Assembly (NCBI GenBank): GCA_026724425.1
Contig: JAIUCV010000103.1
Span: forward strand, 2,480,001-2,544,000
From: Erythrophleum ivorense
Lineage: Eukaryota; Streptophyta; Magnoliopsida; Fabales; Fabaceae
Direction: 5' to 3'
DNA length: 64,000 nt
Position numbers and translations under genes: made by a program. Positions 1 to 11,640 of this stretch are shown piece after piece (the first letter of the stretch is position 1; every line of letters begins with the position of its first letter). The notes under the pieces are model-generated. The model was not told the origin of the DNA. It saw nothing but the letters and a program-made list of their open reading frames with translations, and made no database searches.

Positions 1-503
1 TCAATAGAACACTAATATTAAAGGTAAGCTCTTCCACCTTTTCCCCATATGATTTTCCCCTTGAGGACAGTCCAATGTCACCATCTAGGTAACATGCCAA
101 TGATGTCATATGAAACTCAGGAACATTATCTAACTAACCAACCATCTTCGTCAACCCTCCTTTGTTGTGAAAATGGCTCAAAGTTTGGAGAAGTCTCAAA
201 CTTCGGGATAGGTTGTATATTGTGACTAGGGAATTTTTTAAGGGATTTCTATAAAAGAGAGAACCATAAGCACAATTCACTAAGTGAGATTTTCAGATCA
301 AGAAGAGAGGTTTGAAGAGTTCTCCTTGTACTTGTTTACAAGAAAGCAAAAATAAATGGGCAAGTCATCTTCAGTGTGGACATGACATAATTGGCCAAAC
401 CATGATAACTCTCTGTGTCTATTCTCTCTCTCTCCCCCCCTTTACTTGATTGTTTTATTTTAAACATGTGTGCAGCAGGTTTCTTCATACCGAAATTCTA
501 ACA
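1..503 (+). mobile_element. Ty1/copia LTR, left-truncated by the window edge
   Basis: This looks like the promoter-to-end part of a copia-type LTR. There is a TATA-like box (ctataaaa, near 251), then a transcript-leader-like stretch, then a purine/pyrimidine-rich 3' part with a CT run near 424-440. The end, near 470-503 (...ctaaca), has the usual plant copia LTR end with CA. The left end is outside the window, so the length is unknown. It does not match the LTR at 2151-2440, so the two probably do not belong to one intact element. The assignment rests on recognised layout only; no second copy in the window confirms it. Confidence 0.5.
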
Positions 504-599
504 AAACCTTGTCCAATAAGGATTGGCTACAATCCGAATCTTCTTTGTCAATCTAACTCAACAGATTTGAAACCAAAGCTTTGATACCAGTTAGTCCGC

Positions 600-2150
600 G
601 AAGTTTGAATATTGGAAGATGAACAACACACATGTCCTTCCAAGTTCAACAAATTTAACGGTAAAGGCAATTTCAAACTTTGGTAGATGAGGGTGCCAGG
701 TTAGTTGGTATAGTCAAGGGTTCACAAGGCGCTCACCAAGAAGAAGCCAGACAAGATGGACACAGATGAATGGCAAGACATGGACCAGATTGCCTTTAGT
801 ATGATCCATATGTGTTTGGCAAATTCGGTAATCTACAATGTGATGGAGGAGACCGTGAAGGGTTTGTAGACAGAAACTTTGTTCTTGTCTAACAACATCA
901 CCAATAAATTTATACTAAAGTGATGTATGTATTTCTTCAAGATGGAATAGGGGGTAACCTAAGGGAACAAATCACGAAGTTCTACAAGAAAGTCAGCAAC
1001 ATGCTACAGGTAGATGTTAAGGTGAGGGATGAAGACAAGACGCTAATGTTATTGTGCTCTCACTGCCATCGTTCAAAAACATGACCACCATGTTATTGTT
1101 TAAGAAGAAGACAGTACATTGTGAAGAAGTGATTATTGCATTCAAGTCCCACAATATTATGCAAAGGATGCACGATAATCCTCAAGAGGGGTTGGTGAGT
1201 TTTGAATGGGGAAAGGGTAGAGAGAAGGACAAAAAGCAGTCTCACAAGAAGTCAAAGGAGAGATTGAAGTCTAGAAAGAGAAATGTAGAGAATGTATAGT
1301 GCTTCATATGTCATTAGAAATGTCACTTAAAGAAAGATTGCTCGATGCTCAAGAATAAGGTGGAGAAGGACAATTCTCCCAGCTCTGTGAGTGTGGTGTC
1401 AGAGGCTTCTAAGGAAGAGGATCTCTTGGTGATTTTGTTGACAGATAAAGGGAGATATAGCTTGGCATTGACTGTAGACTTGGCGTACTCATTCCACTAT
1501 AGTTCATTTAGAGAGTGGTTTGTATCCTACAAAACACGGGATGTTGGTATAGTTGAGTTGGGTAATAGACACCCATGCAAGGTGGTGGGGATAGGATCAG
1601 TGAGGATAAAGATGAATAACAAAGTGGTGAAACTTTTAAAGAATGTGAAATATGTTTCAGAATTGAAGAATCATCTTGCCTCATTGGGCCAATTAGAGAA
1701 ATCTAGACATAGCTTCTCAATGACTGCAGGTAGTGGAATCCTTAAGATTACTAAGAATGCTTTGACAGTCATGAAAAGGAGTTAGGTGGAGAACAATCTC
1801 TACAAACTTATGGGTAGTACGGTTGTCGGTAAGGCATCCACAATTTCTTCAAAGTTAGATACAAATACCGTTGCTTTATGGCTTATGTGATTGGGACACA
1901 TCAGCAAGCAGGGATCGAGGGAACTCCACAAGAGGAAGTTGTTGGAAGGTGTCAAACAATGCAAGGTTGATTTCTATGAGTTTTGTGTGCTTGGTAAACA
2001 AAACCAAGTTCAGTTTAAGTTGTTCTCACACCGCAACAGTGATATATTAGAATACGTTCACAATAATGTATGGAGTTCTACCCCGTTAAATTTGAGAACT
2101 AGATAGTAAGTTGGGAATGCAGAATCATTGCTCTCCAACTTGAGGGGAAA
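600..2150 (+). mobile_element. Degraded Ty1/copia gag-protease-preintegrase remnant
   Basis: The plus-strand frames give broken pieces of a copia polyprotein. A gag start is visible at about 630-700 (SKFNKFNGKGNFKLW). UBN2-type gag follows at about 740-1300, with frameshifts. A CCHC zinc knuckle lies around 1300-1350 (CFIC..KCHLKKDC). A protease-region homologue occupies 1345-1785 (REWF..YKTRD, then VVGIGSVRIKMNN). A GAG-pre-integrase segment lies at 1891-2106 (GHISKQGSRELHKR). The integrase core, reverse transcriptase and RNase H are absent: the sequence passes straight to a polypurine-like tract (gaggggaaa, 2142-2150) and the next LTR. It is an internally deleted, non-autonomous relic. It lies antisense to the PCH2-like gene to its right. 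Confidence 0.75.
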
Positions 2151-2440
2151 TGTTGGTAATTGTGCTTGTTTAGCTTGTTTGGTTGGTTTGTGGCTGGTTT
2201 ACATTTTCTGTTCAGCTTTTTTTCTCTTTTTTTTTCGTTATTTTTTAGTTGTTTATTTTAGGATTAGTTTTTACTAATATTTTATTTTACTAGTTTCCTA
2301 TTTTGCTTAGGCGGCTAATAGGCTAAGCTTTTTCTACTTGTACCCTAGTTTTAGTCGTATAAATAGAAGAGAGAGTCAGAGAGAATTTTAATTCTGACTA
2401 TGGAGCCGAAATACGCAGTTTTTGCTTTTTCCAGAAATAC
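2151..2440 (+). mobile_element. 3' LTR-like segment of a copia element
   Basis: This segment begins TGTTGG directly after a purine-rich tract, as an LTR should. It carries a TATA-like box (gtataaataga, near 2359-2369) followed by a GA-rich leader. The right end is not sharply defined; I place it near 2440 from the change in character. No second copy is in the window, so neither end is proven. It ends about 265 bp from exon 8 of the PCH2-like gene and so lies within that gene's next intron. Confidence 0.5.
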
Positions 2441-2705
2441 TAATATTAGTTGGAAAATGTACATTTTTTTCTTCCTTTTCAAGTTATACACGATAAGAAT
2501 TCCACTAGAAGCATGGACAAACCTATTTTCAAGTATGTCAACATGTCATGGACATGTCCAACACTGTCACTACACATAGACAACGCACATCCAACTCAGA
2601 CACATCATAGCTCCTATGTAGTACATGCCGGAATTGAAGAAAAGTCAAGAGGTAAATCTTTGTAAGGAAAAGTCAGAAATCTAAAGTAAAGGCACATAAG
2701 TATAC

Positions 2706-5700
2706 CAGCTTGCCACTTTCAGAGAACCATTTACTGAACAAAGAATGTGCATTAACTTCAATCAGCTGACACTGGGGGTATCTGAATAAAATTAAACAAG
2801 AAACTTAGTGAGTTCTTGATTGTCCCATTGTTTTCACTAGATGGTAGAGTATAAGAATAAAAAAAGCTGAAGAAATTATTAGAAATCTAGATTAATGCAC
2901 CTTTGATTGAATCGAATGGATAGTTTTTGTGCTAATGCTTTACATAAAGATGTCTTTCCAGTCCCGGGAGGTCCATGTAAGAGAATAATTCTGCAAGTAT
3001 TCAAAAGAATCAAGAGTCATAACATATTCAAAATTATTTCATTTTGAGTAATAAACTTACTTGTCAGGTAACAGATGGAACTAAAAATGAAGTGTCACTG
3101 TCATCGTAAAAGAAGCCAAGCAGAGACAATTAAACTTCTTTTCAATACAGTATGACTCAGTGGAAAGGGGTTGTCTAACTTGAGCTTGTACAGCTTCTAA
3201 CGCCAATGCTATGCATAGTTCATTCATCTCACTGAAGTTTAAGACCAACTTCCTACCATTACTTAATGATCAACACAGGCGATGTCACTTATGGATGGAA
3301 ACAATGTACAGCAGCACAAGAAGAACAAAAAGAAGAAGGTAACCAAGGGCAGATTTATCTTTCATTTTTCTATAAATAAAACAGCCCAAATAATATTATT
3401 TAAGCGCTAAATTCTTCACTTTTGGTAGACGGCGTCCAAAAGAGCAGGATGAATAACAGTGCCACCATCAGCAAGTTGCTGTTCTCTTGACGTTGTAATA
3501 AGCAGCGAACTCCCTTTTTTTTTTGTTCCTTTAAACAATTTAAAGGAGGTCACTTCACAAGTGCCCAGCTCAATCTGCACTTATACTAAGTAGTATTTTA
3601 GATGTCCTGAAGCCAAGTTTGGTTATCATCTCAGGAAGCAATATCATGCCTACCATCTACCAGGCAAGATCATGGACACGCACATGATTGTAAACTGAAA
3701 CTTCAGAATTGAAGACCAAAGGCACAAAGTCAGAGGGAATGCTAATCTAAATAAATACTTCCAGAGATTACCGGTTCCATGAAACAAGAAATGGATCAAC
3801 ACCCTTTTCAGTAAAGAGCAAAGCGCTCGCTGCATATCTTAACAACCTTTGCTTGAGACCAGCTTCATATATTAAGCTACAAAACCCATGGTTCCAGGAT
3901 AAATTACTTTAAAACTTTATTATTACCCATAAAAAAAATATAGTAGCTTAGAAATTAGAACTAATTGATAAAAGTATAAGCTGTTATGAACCTTTCCCAC
4001 ATGCCATCAAATTCTTTTGCCGGAAGAATCCATTCATTGAAGCTGGAAAGTTGGCCGTCAGTGCTTATTTCCTCGCATGGTCCTTCTTCACTAAGCTGAC
4101 AAAGCAAAATTCAGACAATATTGATAGAACTCTGTGATGTACTTCGACTGAAAGTAATATAACAAAGAGATTCTGAACTAAAGTGACAAGTACAAGTTGT
4201 GGAAAGATACTATAGATATCGAACAAGGTAGTGCATGCTTAACTCAGACGGTTCATTCCCTAATAAATGAGGAAATTATACGAACAAGACAACAAGTTAC
4301 AATTATAAGAAAGACAGAAGAAATCATTGAGCTACATAGTCTGTGAACATATTAGTCCAACCAGGATATGCCATCTATCGAAAACTGAGATCCATATGAT
4401 AGAACCAGTTGAGCAGTATCACCTGAAAGACATGCACATCAGGCTTGACTTGCCAGAACAAAAGAATGTTATGGTTGCTTGTCGACTCATCTATAAAATG
4501 AATGTCTTAGCATCAGATCATTGAACTATATACATATATGTATGTGTATGGAAAGCTAACCTCCTCACTTGTGTTTGGAGATCAGCATCTTTCACACATT
4601 GTGTCGAACCAAAAACTCTCTTGTTAAAAACACAATAAGTAGGACGATTTTAACAATCTTTTTTTTTCTTGAATTATTGATAAAAATAAAAAAAGTCAGA
4701 GACTAAATGTATTCAAATAGAAAGGTCTTAACCAAAGTTATTTGGCGCCAAAGGCCGGGGACCAACATTGTCAAAAACTCCGAGTTTATAAAAAATGTGT
4801 TTTGAGAAATCACCCAAACTAGCATCGAGTCCTGTACAACTGTGCAAAACCCACGAAAAACCTTTAAAATACAAAAAATAGAATTCAAGGAAAAAAAAAG
4901 TTGCACAAAACCCAAAATACGGAGTTGCACTGTTCATGATTTCAAAATAGTACCATTTCTTATAAAATTATCTAATATATAGATGTTAAATATATTGCCT
5001 TTTGAAAGAAAAATGAAAAAAATATACAAACACTCCCATACTTTGACCCATTACATACAGCCACAATGTACTTTGAAATTCGAATAACAGAGCCCTGATC
5101 TGCTTCCAAGTTTGCTATAGGACAAAGATCTATTATCCGAATTTGAAAGTATACAATGACTATTTGCAAATAAGTTAAAGTACAGAGAGTATCAATATAT
5201 TTTTTCTAAAATATAGTACAATAAAAAATGTGGAGGATGTCAACGTTTACCTAAGAGTAAGTATGTTAATCACATACAATGTGCAGGTAAAATAACGTAC
5301 CAGTATCACAAATACAGATTCTTTGCACGTTTTCTGAAAGAAACGTTTCATCAAGAGGCACAGGAATGGGTCCATCAATATAGCTCAAACACCTGTTTTC
5401 AAGCATCCTGATAATCATAGAAATTGGTCATAAAACGCTGGCAGAAACTAATAAAGAAGAATAAGACGTGATTATTCCTCTGGTTTAGTCTTCAACCACC
5501 CACAGGTAAAGGTTGATAACCAAAATTAAAGAATTGGATCAGGTAATTCCACGAACGCATAAACCTCAATTTAACTTATCGGTAAATAACAATTTATATA
5601 TATATATATATATATATAGTATGAAGTCAAAACAACCCCAAAACTTCCTAAAAAGCCACAGCTTGAAGTCAATAAGCATCAAGAAAATGGCGCACCTCTC

Positions 5701-5998
5701 GACGGTTGAACGGACATCCGCGATCCGAGCTGTACTCGAAGGTTTTAAACATACTTCAACTAGTACAGGGAGAAAGGGAGAAAGTTAAACTACAAATAAT
5801 TATAACTTGAAGAATTGAAACTAACGAATCTGTATACGCCGAATGAGATGGTGAGAATGATTTCATGGTACCAGAGACGAGAACTTTCTCTTCAGAAAGC
5901 ATAGGAGAAGGAGCTGAGTCTTGGGCAGCGACACCATTTTGTTCGGAGATTTCATCGATTGGGGGATTTTGCAGGGTAACCTCCATGGAAGCACTCAT
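2706..5998 (-). CDS. PCH2: PCH2/TRIP13-type AAA+ ATPase (pachytene checkpoint protein 2 homologue), 5' part only
   Basis: PCH2/TRIP13 is a ring-shaped AAA+ ATPase that remodels HORMA-domain proteins on meiotic chromosomes and in the spindle checkpoint. Eight coding exons are visible on the minus strand: 5998-5872, 5759-5696, 5407-5301, 4490-4423, 4095-3992, 3876-3772, 2990-2901 and 2781-2706. All visible junctions are GT-AG, and together they give 247 codons in frame. The start MSASMEV is the first ATG. Diagnostic stretches are VEVCLKPSSTARI (exons 1-2), CLSYIDGPIPVPLDE (exon 3), NILLFWQVKP (exon 4), FNEWILPAKEFDGMWES (exons 5-6) and the Walker A motif GPPGTGKT at residues 198-205. The last exon ends at FSKWFSESGKL. 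Walker B, the sensors and the C-terminal small domain (family length roughly 430-470 aa) are missing from the window: copia DNA occupies 1-2440, inside the following intron. Whether the 3' exons survive to the left is unknown. Confidence 0.9.
5595..5618. repeat. (TA)n microsatellite
   Basis: About twelve TA units lie in the second intron of the PCH2-like gene. Confidence 0.9.
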
Positions 5999-6119
5999 TA
6001 CGTTGCTAGTGATTGTTTCTGGAACTGGGAAGAGAGGGAAACAATTAGGGGTTATTTCTTTTGAAATGGGCGGGAAAATCCTGCCAGTGCTGTCCTTGAT
6101 CCACCCATGAACTCTATGG

Positions 6120-8420
6120 AACTCCGTGTCGGGTAAATTATGAAAGAGGATTAAAGATATTTATATTGCAAAATTTTAAATTTTAAAATTATTTTAAATA
6201 ATTTAAATTTTAAATTATATAAAAAAAATTATAGTTTAAGATTTTAATTGTAATTTTTGGTTCTTTCAAGTTCATTAAATTAATTTTAAATTTTAAGATC
6301 TTTTAATATAAATATTTTTAATTTGGAGTTTTCATTTATAATCTTTCTTTCCAAATTTATTGTCACTATTGCAAGGATTTCTAAAATAAAATTTTGACAA
6401 AAAATAATACAATGTACATTATTTTTAACTAAATTCTTAAAATTTTTGAAATTAAATTATATGTGAAACCTACACTTACACCTCTTTTTAAGTTTCAATA
6501 TATGCTATAAAATTTTATAAAGCCTACTATAATCACACCCTTTTAGTTTTGAAAATATTATGCTAACATTTTTAATTTTCAAAAGAAAATTTTAGAGTAT
6601 AAGTTAGTGTAGCATAGCGTAGCCTCACCTACTTATTTCAAGTTAAGGTAAAAAGGAAAAAAAAAAATAGATGGATCACGTTGAATTAAAAGTATTGAAT
6701 TAATTATGTTGACCAGTTTAATCTATTTCAACTCAATCTTACATATATCATTTTAAAATTATTTTAAAAAAATTTATATAAATATTTTATTTTTAGAAGG
6801 CAAAATATAATTTTATAAAAATTTATATGAAAATTTATTTTTTTAAAAATGATTTTATAATCTACCAAACATTTTTAAAAGAAAAAAGCTCACCCAAATC
6901 CAACCAAATAGGTTAGGGCTCACCTGTGTGCATCTCTAATATAAGTTTATTTTTTATTTTTTTCTTTTAGTTGTAAGAGTATAAGTTATGTTGACAATAT
7001 TAATAGTGAAAAAGAAGTTGTATGAACAAAAGTATGGAGTGTGTGAAGTAAGTTTTAAAAATTTCAAGAGAGTAATTTATTCAAATTTTAATTTTATTTT
7101 TTCAACAAACTTATTTTAGAGGTTTCCTGTCCATAATATTCGTGTTAAATATATGTATATACGTAAAAAAAAAAATCATATAGTATTTCTTGCAAATTTA
7201 AGCTTTTTGCCAAAATTTAAAAAAATTGTTAGATCAAATCACTGTTAACACTTTGATTAGGATTGTCTATCATATTCTGAGGAATTGGCTCAAGAATTGA
7301 ATTTGTAACAATGCACTTAACAACAATTCACGAGCCCGTTCAAATCATTAGACTAATCTCTTGAGTTTATTCCCTTATTTTGAAAAATAGAAGTAAAGGT
7401 TAGGGGCTAAGACCTGAGGAGAAATATAGTCCGAGGTTTTGCCTATGTAGGCTTCCTACTATCATCAGACTAGGAGAATTTGAGTAAAACAATTTACTGG
7501 AGATTAATAAATTAAACTAATTGTGAATAAAGATATAACTATATTATTATATTTTTTAAGTGAAATTCGTTGCTGACATATTTATTTATCATTAATTTAA
7601 TTTATTAATCTTTTACAAACTTGAATTCATCTAAAAATTTTTGGTGAGCTCAAGTGACTTCAACCATTTGTTCATGCATTCAGTAAGAGAGAATTGCTCA
7701 CACAATATTGGAACCCGCCTAATAGCCACTTCCCACTCGTAACATTTGCTTTGCAGCTCAAAGTCGCGAGTACAGAGTGCTTTGTCATCATCAACTTATA
7801 ACCCTTTTCTTTATTAGCAGTTTGGAGGCTCTAATCTTATAGAAAATAGCATGGCCCACGAAGATATATCTTTTTTCCATGGGAACACGAGATGAAGGCA
7901 AGAACTTGAACAACACTGAGTTTTGGATGGGAGAGAAAAGAAATTAAAAAGATAAATAAAATATATGAAAAAATAATACTTTTATTTTTATTTAAAAATA
8001 ATTAAAAAATAAATATTATTAAATAATAATAACAAGAGTATAATGAATATTATATAATAATTTTTGAATAAAATATATTCATTTTCTTTAAATTTTATTA
8101 AAAATATACAGATACTATTTTAATTTTATTAAAATTACACAAATCTCTAATTTAGTTTCAAAATTAATACAAATTTTTTTTGAATTTTCTTAAAATTATA
8201 TACACCGTCCTTTTTGTAATTTCAAAAAATATCTATATAATTTTAACAAAATTTTAAAAAAATTTGTATTGGTTTTAAAAGTAGAGTAGAGATTTATATA
8301 ATTTTAACAAACATAAAAGAAGTTTATATAATTTTAAAAAAAAAAAATCTATATAATTTCATCAAAATTCAGATGAAGTTGGTGTATTTTACTTTGATTT
8401 TTTTTTTTAATTTATCTTTC
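6120..8420. other. AT-rich intergenic DNA between the PCH2-like gene and the kinase
   Basis: No coding exon, RNA gene or clear transposon is visible. The stretch is mostly A/T runs. A slightly less AT-rich patch lies at 7240-7480 and 7620-7900, but it gives no recognisable protein or RNA. The promoter of the PCH2-like gene should lie just right of 5998, but I see no clear TATA box. Confidence 0.6.
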
Positions 8421-8924
8421 ATTGTGCCATTCTTTTCTCACATGCACTGCCAGTCCGGCAGTTTTAGGCCTACGAGTGAATTTGATGCACATCCACGAGA
8501 CTTCAAAGAGAAGCCTTAAAGGGTCAAAACGCGAAGGAATGAGGAAGCCATCAGCTAAAGACACAAGCACTTCTACAGGTAGGGACACAACCCTATCATG
8601 GCATCAAGAATGCTCCCAGCCATGATAGAGAAACTAAAGTACAGCTTCACCACCTTACGAGTTACAATTGAACATCCTAGAAACACTAAAGGAAAATCTC
8701 ATTAACAATGCTAGTATAACTGCATTAAGTGATCAGACTATAATTCTACATATGCGTTGCATCAGATAAAATACATGGTAGGTTGAGCTGCATTTAGTAT
8801 AAAAGTGTAAAGGAATGGATCTGGACATTTACCAGCTTCCAAAACGATCTTATTGGACTAGATTCTATCTAAAATCCTTTCCATCCATGTTTAACCTTAA
8901 AAGATGTCTTATTCATGTGCTTAT

Positions 8925-11640
8925 TTAATAACACTGACTGGAGCAGCAAAGAAAACCAGTAGGCTGAATTTCCTCCTTTGCTCTGGGTGTATCCTCTGAG
9001 TCATCACGTTTCGCCATCAAAGAGCGGGTACCGGGGGACTCTGGTGGCAAGATCGTGTTCTCAGAAGTGAATATTCTTGGAGGAATCATTGGTTCAGGAG
9101 GCGATATGGTGTAAAGATAATGTAGGAGCATTTGGATTATTTGGGTGAAGTTGGGCCGGGAATTCGGGTCCTCCTGCCAGCATGAAGTAAGAATTACAGC
9201 CAATTCCTCGGGGACATTCTCTGCACTGGGCCTCACATTCTGAAACCACAAAAAGTCATTAAACTGTCAGTCACAAATAACAGTAGCGAAGGACTTTGGT
9301 AAACGATTTTAGATGAATAGGCCATTACTTTAAAGGCTGCTGCATATGCTGCCTGGAGGTTTGACATGCCTTCAAATGGTAACCTGTTGCGTATAAGCTC
9401 CCACAAAACGATTGCAAAGCTATAAGCATCCACCTTATGGTTGTAGTGCTTCTTCTCTCCCTGCCTTAAGGTGACAGTGCTATACAACTGATATTTTGTG
9501 TCAATGCAATCAGTCCATACTGCTCATACTTCAAATACGAAAGAGAGAGAAAGCACATATATTCCTCAACAAAATACCTCTGGAGCCATCCAACGGTAAG
9601 TTCCTGTTTCCGCAGTCATCATCTCTGTTAATGACTCTTCTCTTGCTAAGCCAAAATCTGCTAGCTTGACTGTTTTCTGGTCTTCGGTCAGCAGTAAGTT
9701 TTCTGCATTATAGAAAAAAGAATAATTACCTTTATCCTGTAGAAGATGTAAGCTTCAGCTAGTTATACAACAAAGACATGCAAGCTCCAGTACTGCACAA
9801 CTCATAGCAGAACATGAATAATAAAACTACTCATTTTGTTAAGAGGAATAAAGATGGGGAAGAATATATGATGAAGACAAGAGATAACACATCCAAAACG
9901 CCATCATTATTTAATGTGTTATCGAATTAATTTTGAAACTGCATTTAATGTATTAACTCTAAATGAAGATATCAGTTACAACTTGTCAATTCAGCGTTCA
10001 TAAAAACATAAAAACACAAAAACACACAAGAAGCATAAGCCTTCGAAACTGTTCCATGTTCTCTTTGACTGTTTGTAAGATGAGACATTATCTAAGAGAA
10101 AGGCCATTTAGTATGCTCCTCAAAGATCTAAATTCTACAGCCACGGTAAATATAAATTTGCAACCTTAAGAACAGTTTTCAGACAAATATTACAAATTAG
10201 TTAAAGTATGAGGGGATGCAAAGGTAGAATGCAGTAGCATCCAACTCACTCGAACGACTGGAGATTAAGCATATGTGAAAGCTTGGGTTAGATAAATAAT
10301 AGTTTGAAACTAAACAGCCTGAACTAGTGCCCCAATTTCTCCTGATGAAATGTCAAATAATCTCTTGACATGACTAATTAAAGGGGGGAGAGGTAATGGA
10401 TATAGATAAATAGTTCAAGTATACGCGTCTAGGTAATTGTACATGGAAACAAGAAAACATTTCAGTATGCAAGTATTATTTAAGGAAACATTTCAGACAT
10501 TGATCTTGTCATTAAAACCACTCTTAAAATAACACTGTTTTTTCACAGGAACGCCCTTCATTAAGTTCAAGCCTAAACATGCTGAAACCTAAAACGGCTC
10601 ATTTATCGGTCAAAGAGAGCAAAAGAAACTATTACCAGGTTTCAGGTCACGGTGGATGATACCATGCGAATGCAGGCATTCCATAGAACGAGCAATATCA
10701 AGGGCAAAACTGATGGCAACATGTATGTCCAAGCATTTTGGCCGCATGTTGAGCAAATACTTGCGCAAAGTTCCTCCCAGTAAGAGCTCAGTGACTATCA
10801 CCATCACAGGCTCCTTACAGGCACCAATAAACTGTTGAGAAACATGGTGCAATATTTACTGTCAGGTGTTGACATAAAACGAGCAGTTTTTGTCAGAGGC
10901 TATATCTATTGTTGCTTCAATGACATACAAAGACACAAAGGACAGGAATCAAGGGAGAGCCTAGACCAAAGTACAACCTTCACCAAGTTCTTGTGCTGAA
11001 CTCTAGACAACATTGCCACTTCCCTTGCAAATCGAGCTTCTCTCTTGGCGATCTCTTCTGTAGTTTCTCCTTTATGTACAATTTTAATAGCAACAGTCTG
11101 GTTGTTATATCTGAAATGAACCCAAAAAAAGAATTAAGCACAAAAGCAGCATATCTGCAACTTGAACCAACACAATTTCAAAATAATAACTAGGAAATTC
11201 CAAATCTCAGAGAACCCTAATTCAAGTTGAATATTGACTGCTGTAGCACCTCTATCGGAAAAAAGAAGCTGAAGTTCTAATCAAGCTCCAAAGTCACAAT
11301 GTAGCCTGAGCAAAGCATTATATTACTCGGTATAATTGCTTAGCAAATCACCGAGGACAATAGTTAATGTGTTAAATTTGGCCATCAAAATTCCGGGAAG
11401 CAAATGACACCAACAAATATATGCCTCTGCTCATTAAGAAAGAAGGGAAGTTTAATTTCTGCAGACCAATTGACCAAGTAAGAAATCGAATTTCAAGTCA
11501 TAAACTTACTTTCCCTCATAGACTTTGGCATGAGCTCCCTCTCCAATCCTCGGACCAACATACAAATGCTTAGGATCAATTAACCATTTCGCGTCCAATC
11601 TGAACTCATCAACCGAGCAGAGCCTACCTCCAGATTCCAT
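8925..11640 (-). CDS. Raf-like serine/threonine(-tyrosine) protein kinase, ATN1-like
   Basis: This is a complete gene of six exons: 11640-11510, 11110-10978, 10831-10636, 9702-9578, 9487-9329 and 9239-8925. It totals 1059 nt (352 aa), with every junction GT-AG. Visible kinase landmarks are the glycine loop GEGAHAKVYEG (33-43), the VAIK lysine (53), HRDLKP (148-153, catalytic Asp150), DFG (169-171) and the activation segment ending MAPE (192-195). The signature MMTAETGTYRWMAPE, the KHYNHKVDAYSF block and the short N-terminus place it with the plant Raf-like (MAPKKK-C) kinases related to Arabidopsis ATN1. Many databases label these HT1-like or STY-like. The C-terminal tail after about 280 is low-complexity and ends in a cysteine cluster (CCSSQCY), which could be an S-acylation site (inference). 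There is no separate regulatory domain or membrane segment. The kinase type is certain; the exact orthologue and substrate are not. Confidence 0.93.

Noticed and set aside
570..592. GCTTTGATACCAG, resembling an inverted tRNA-Met primer-binding site
   Set aside because: A minus-strand element would need an LTR just to the right, but plus-strand copia gag begins there. Probably chance.
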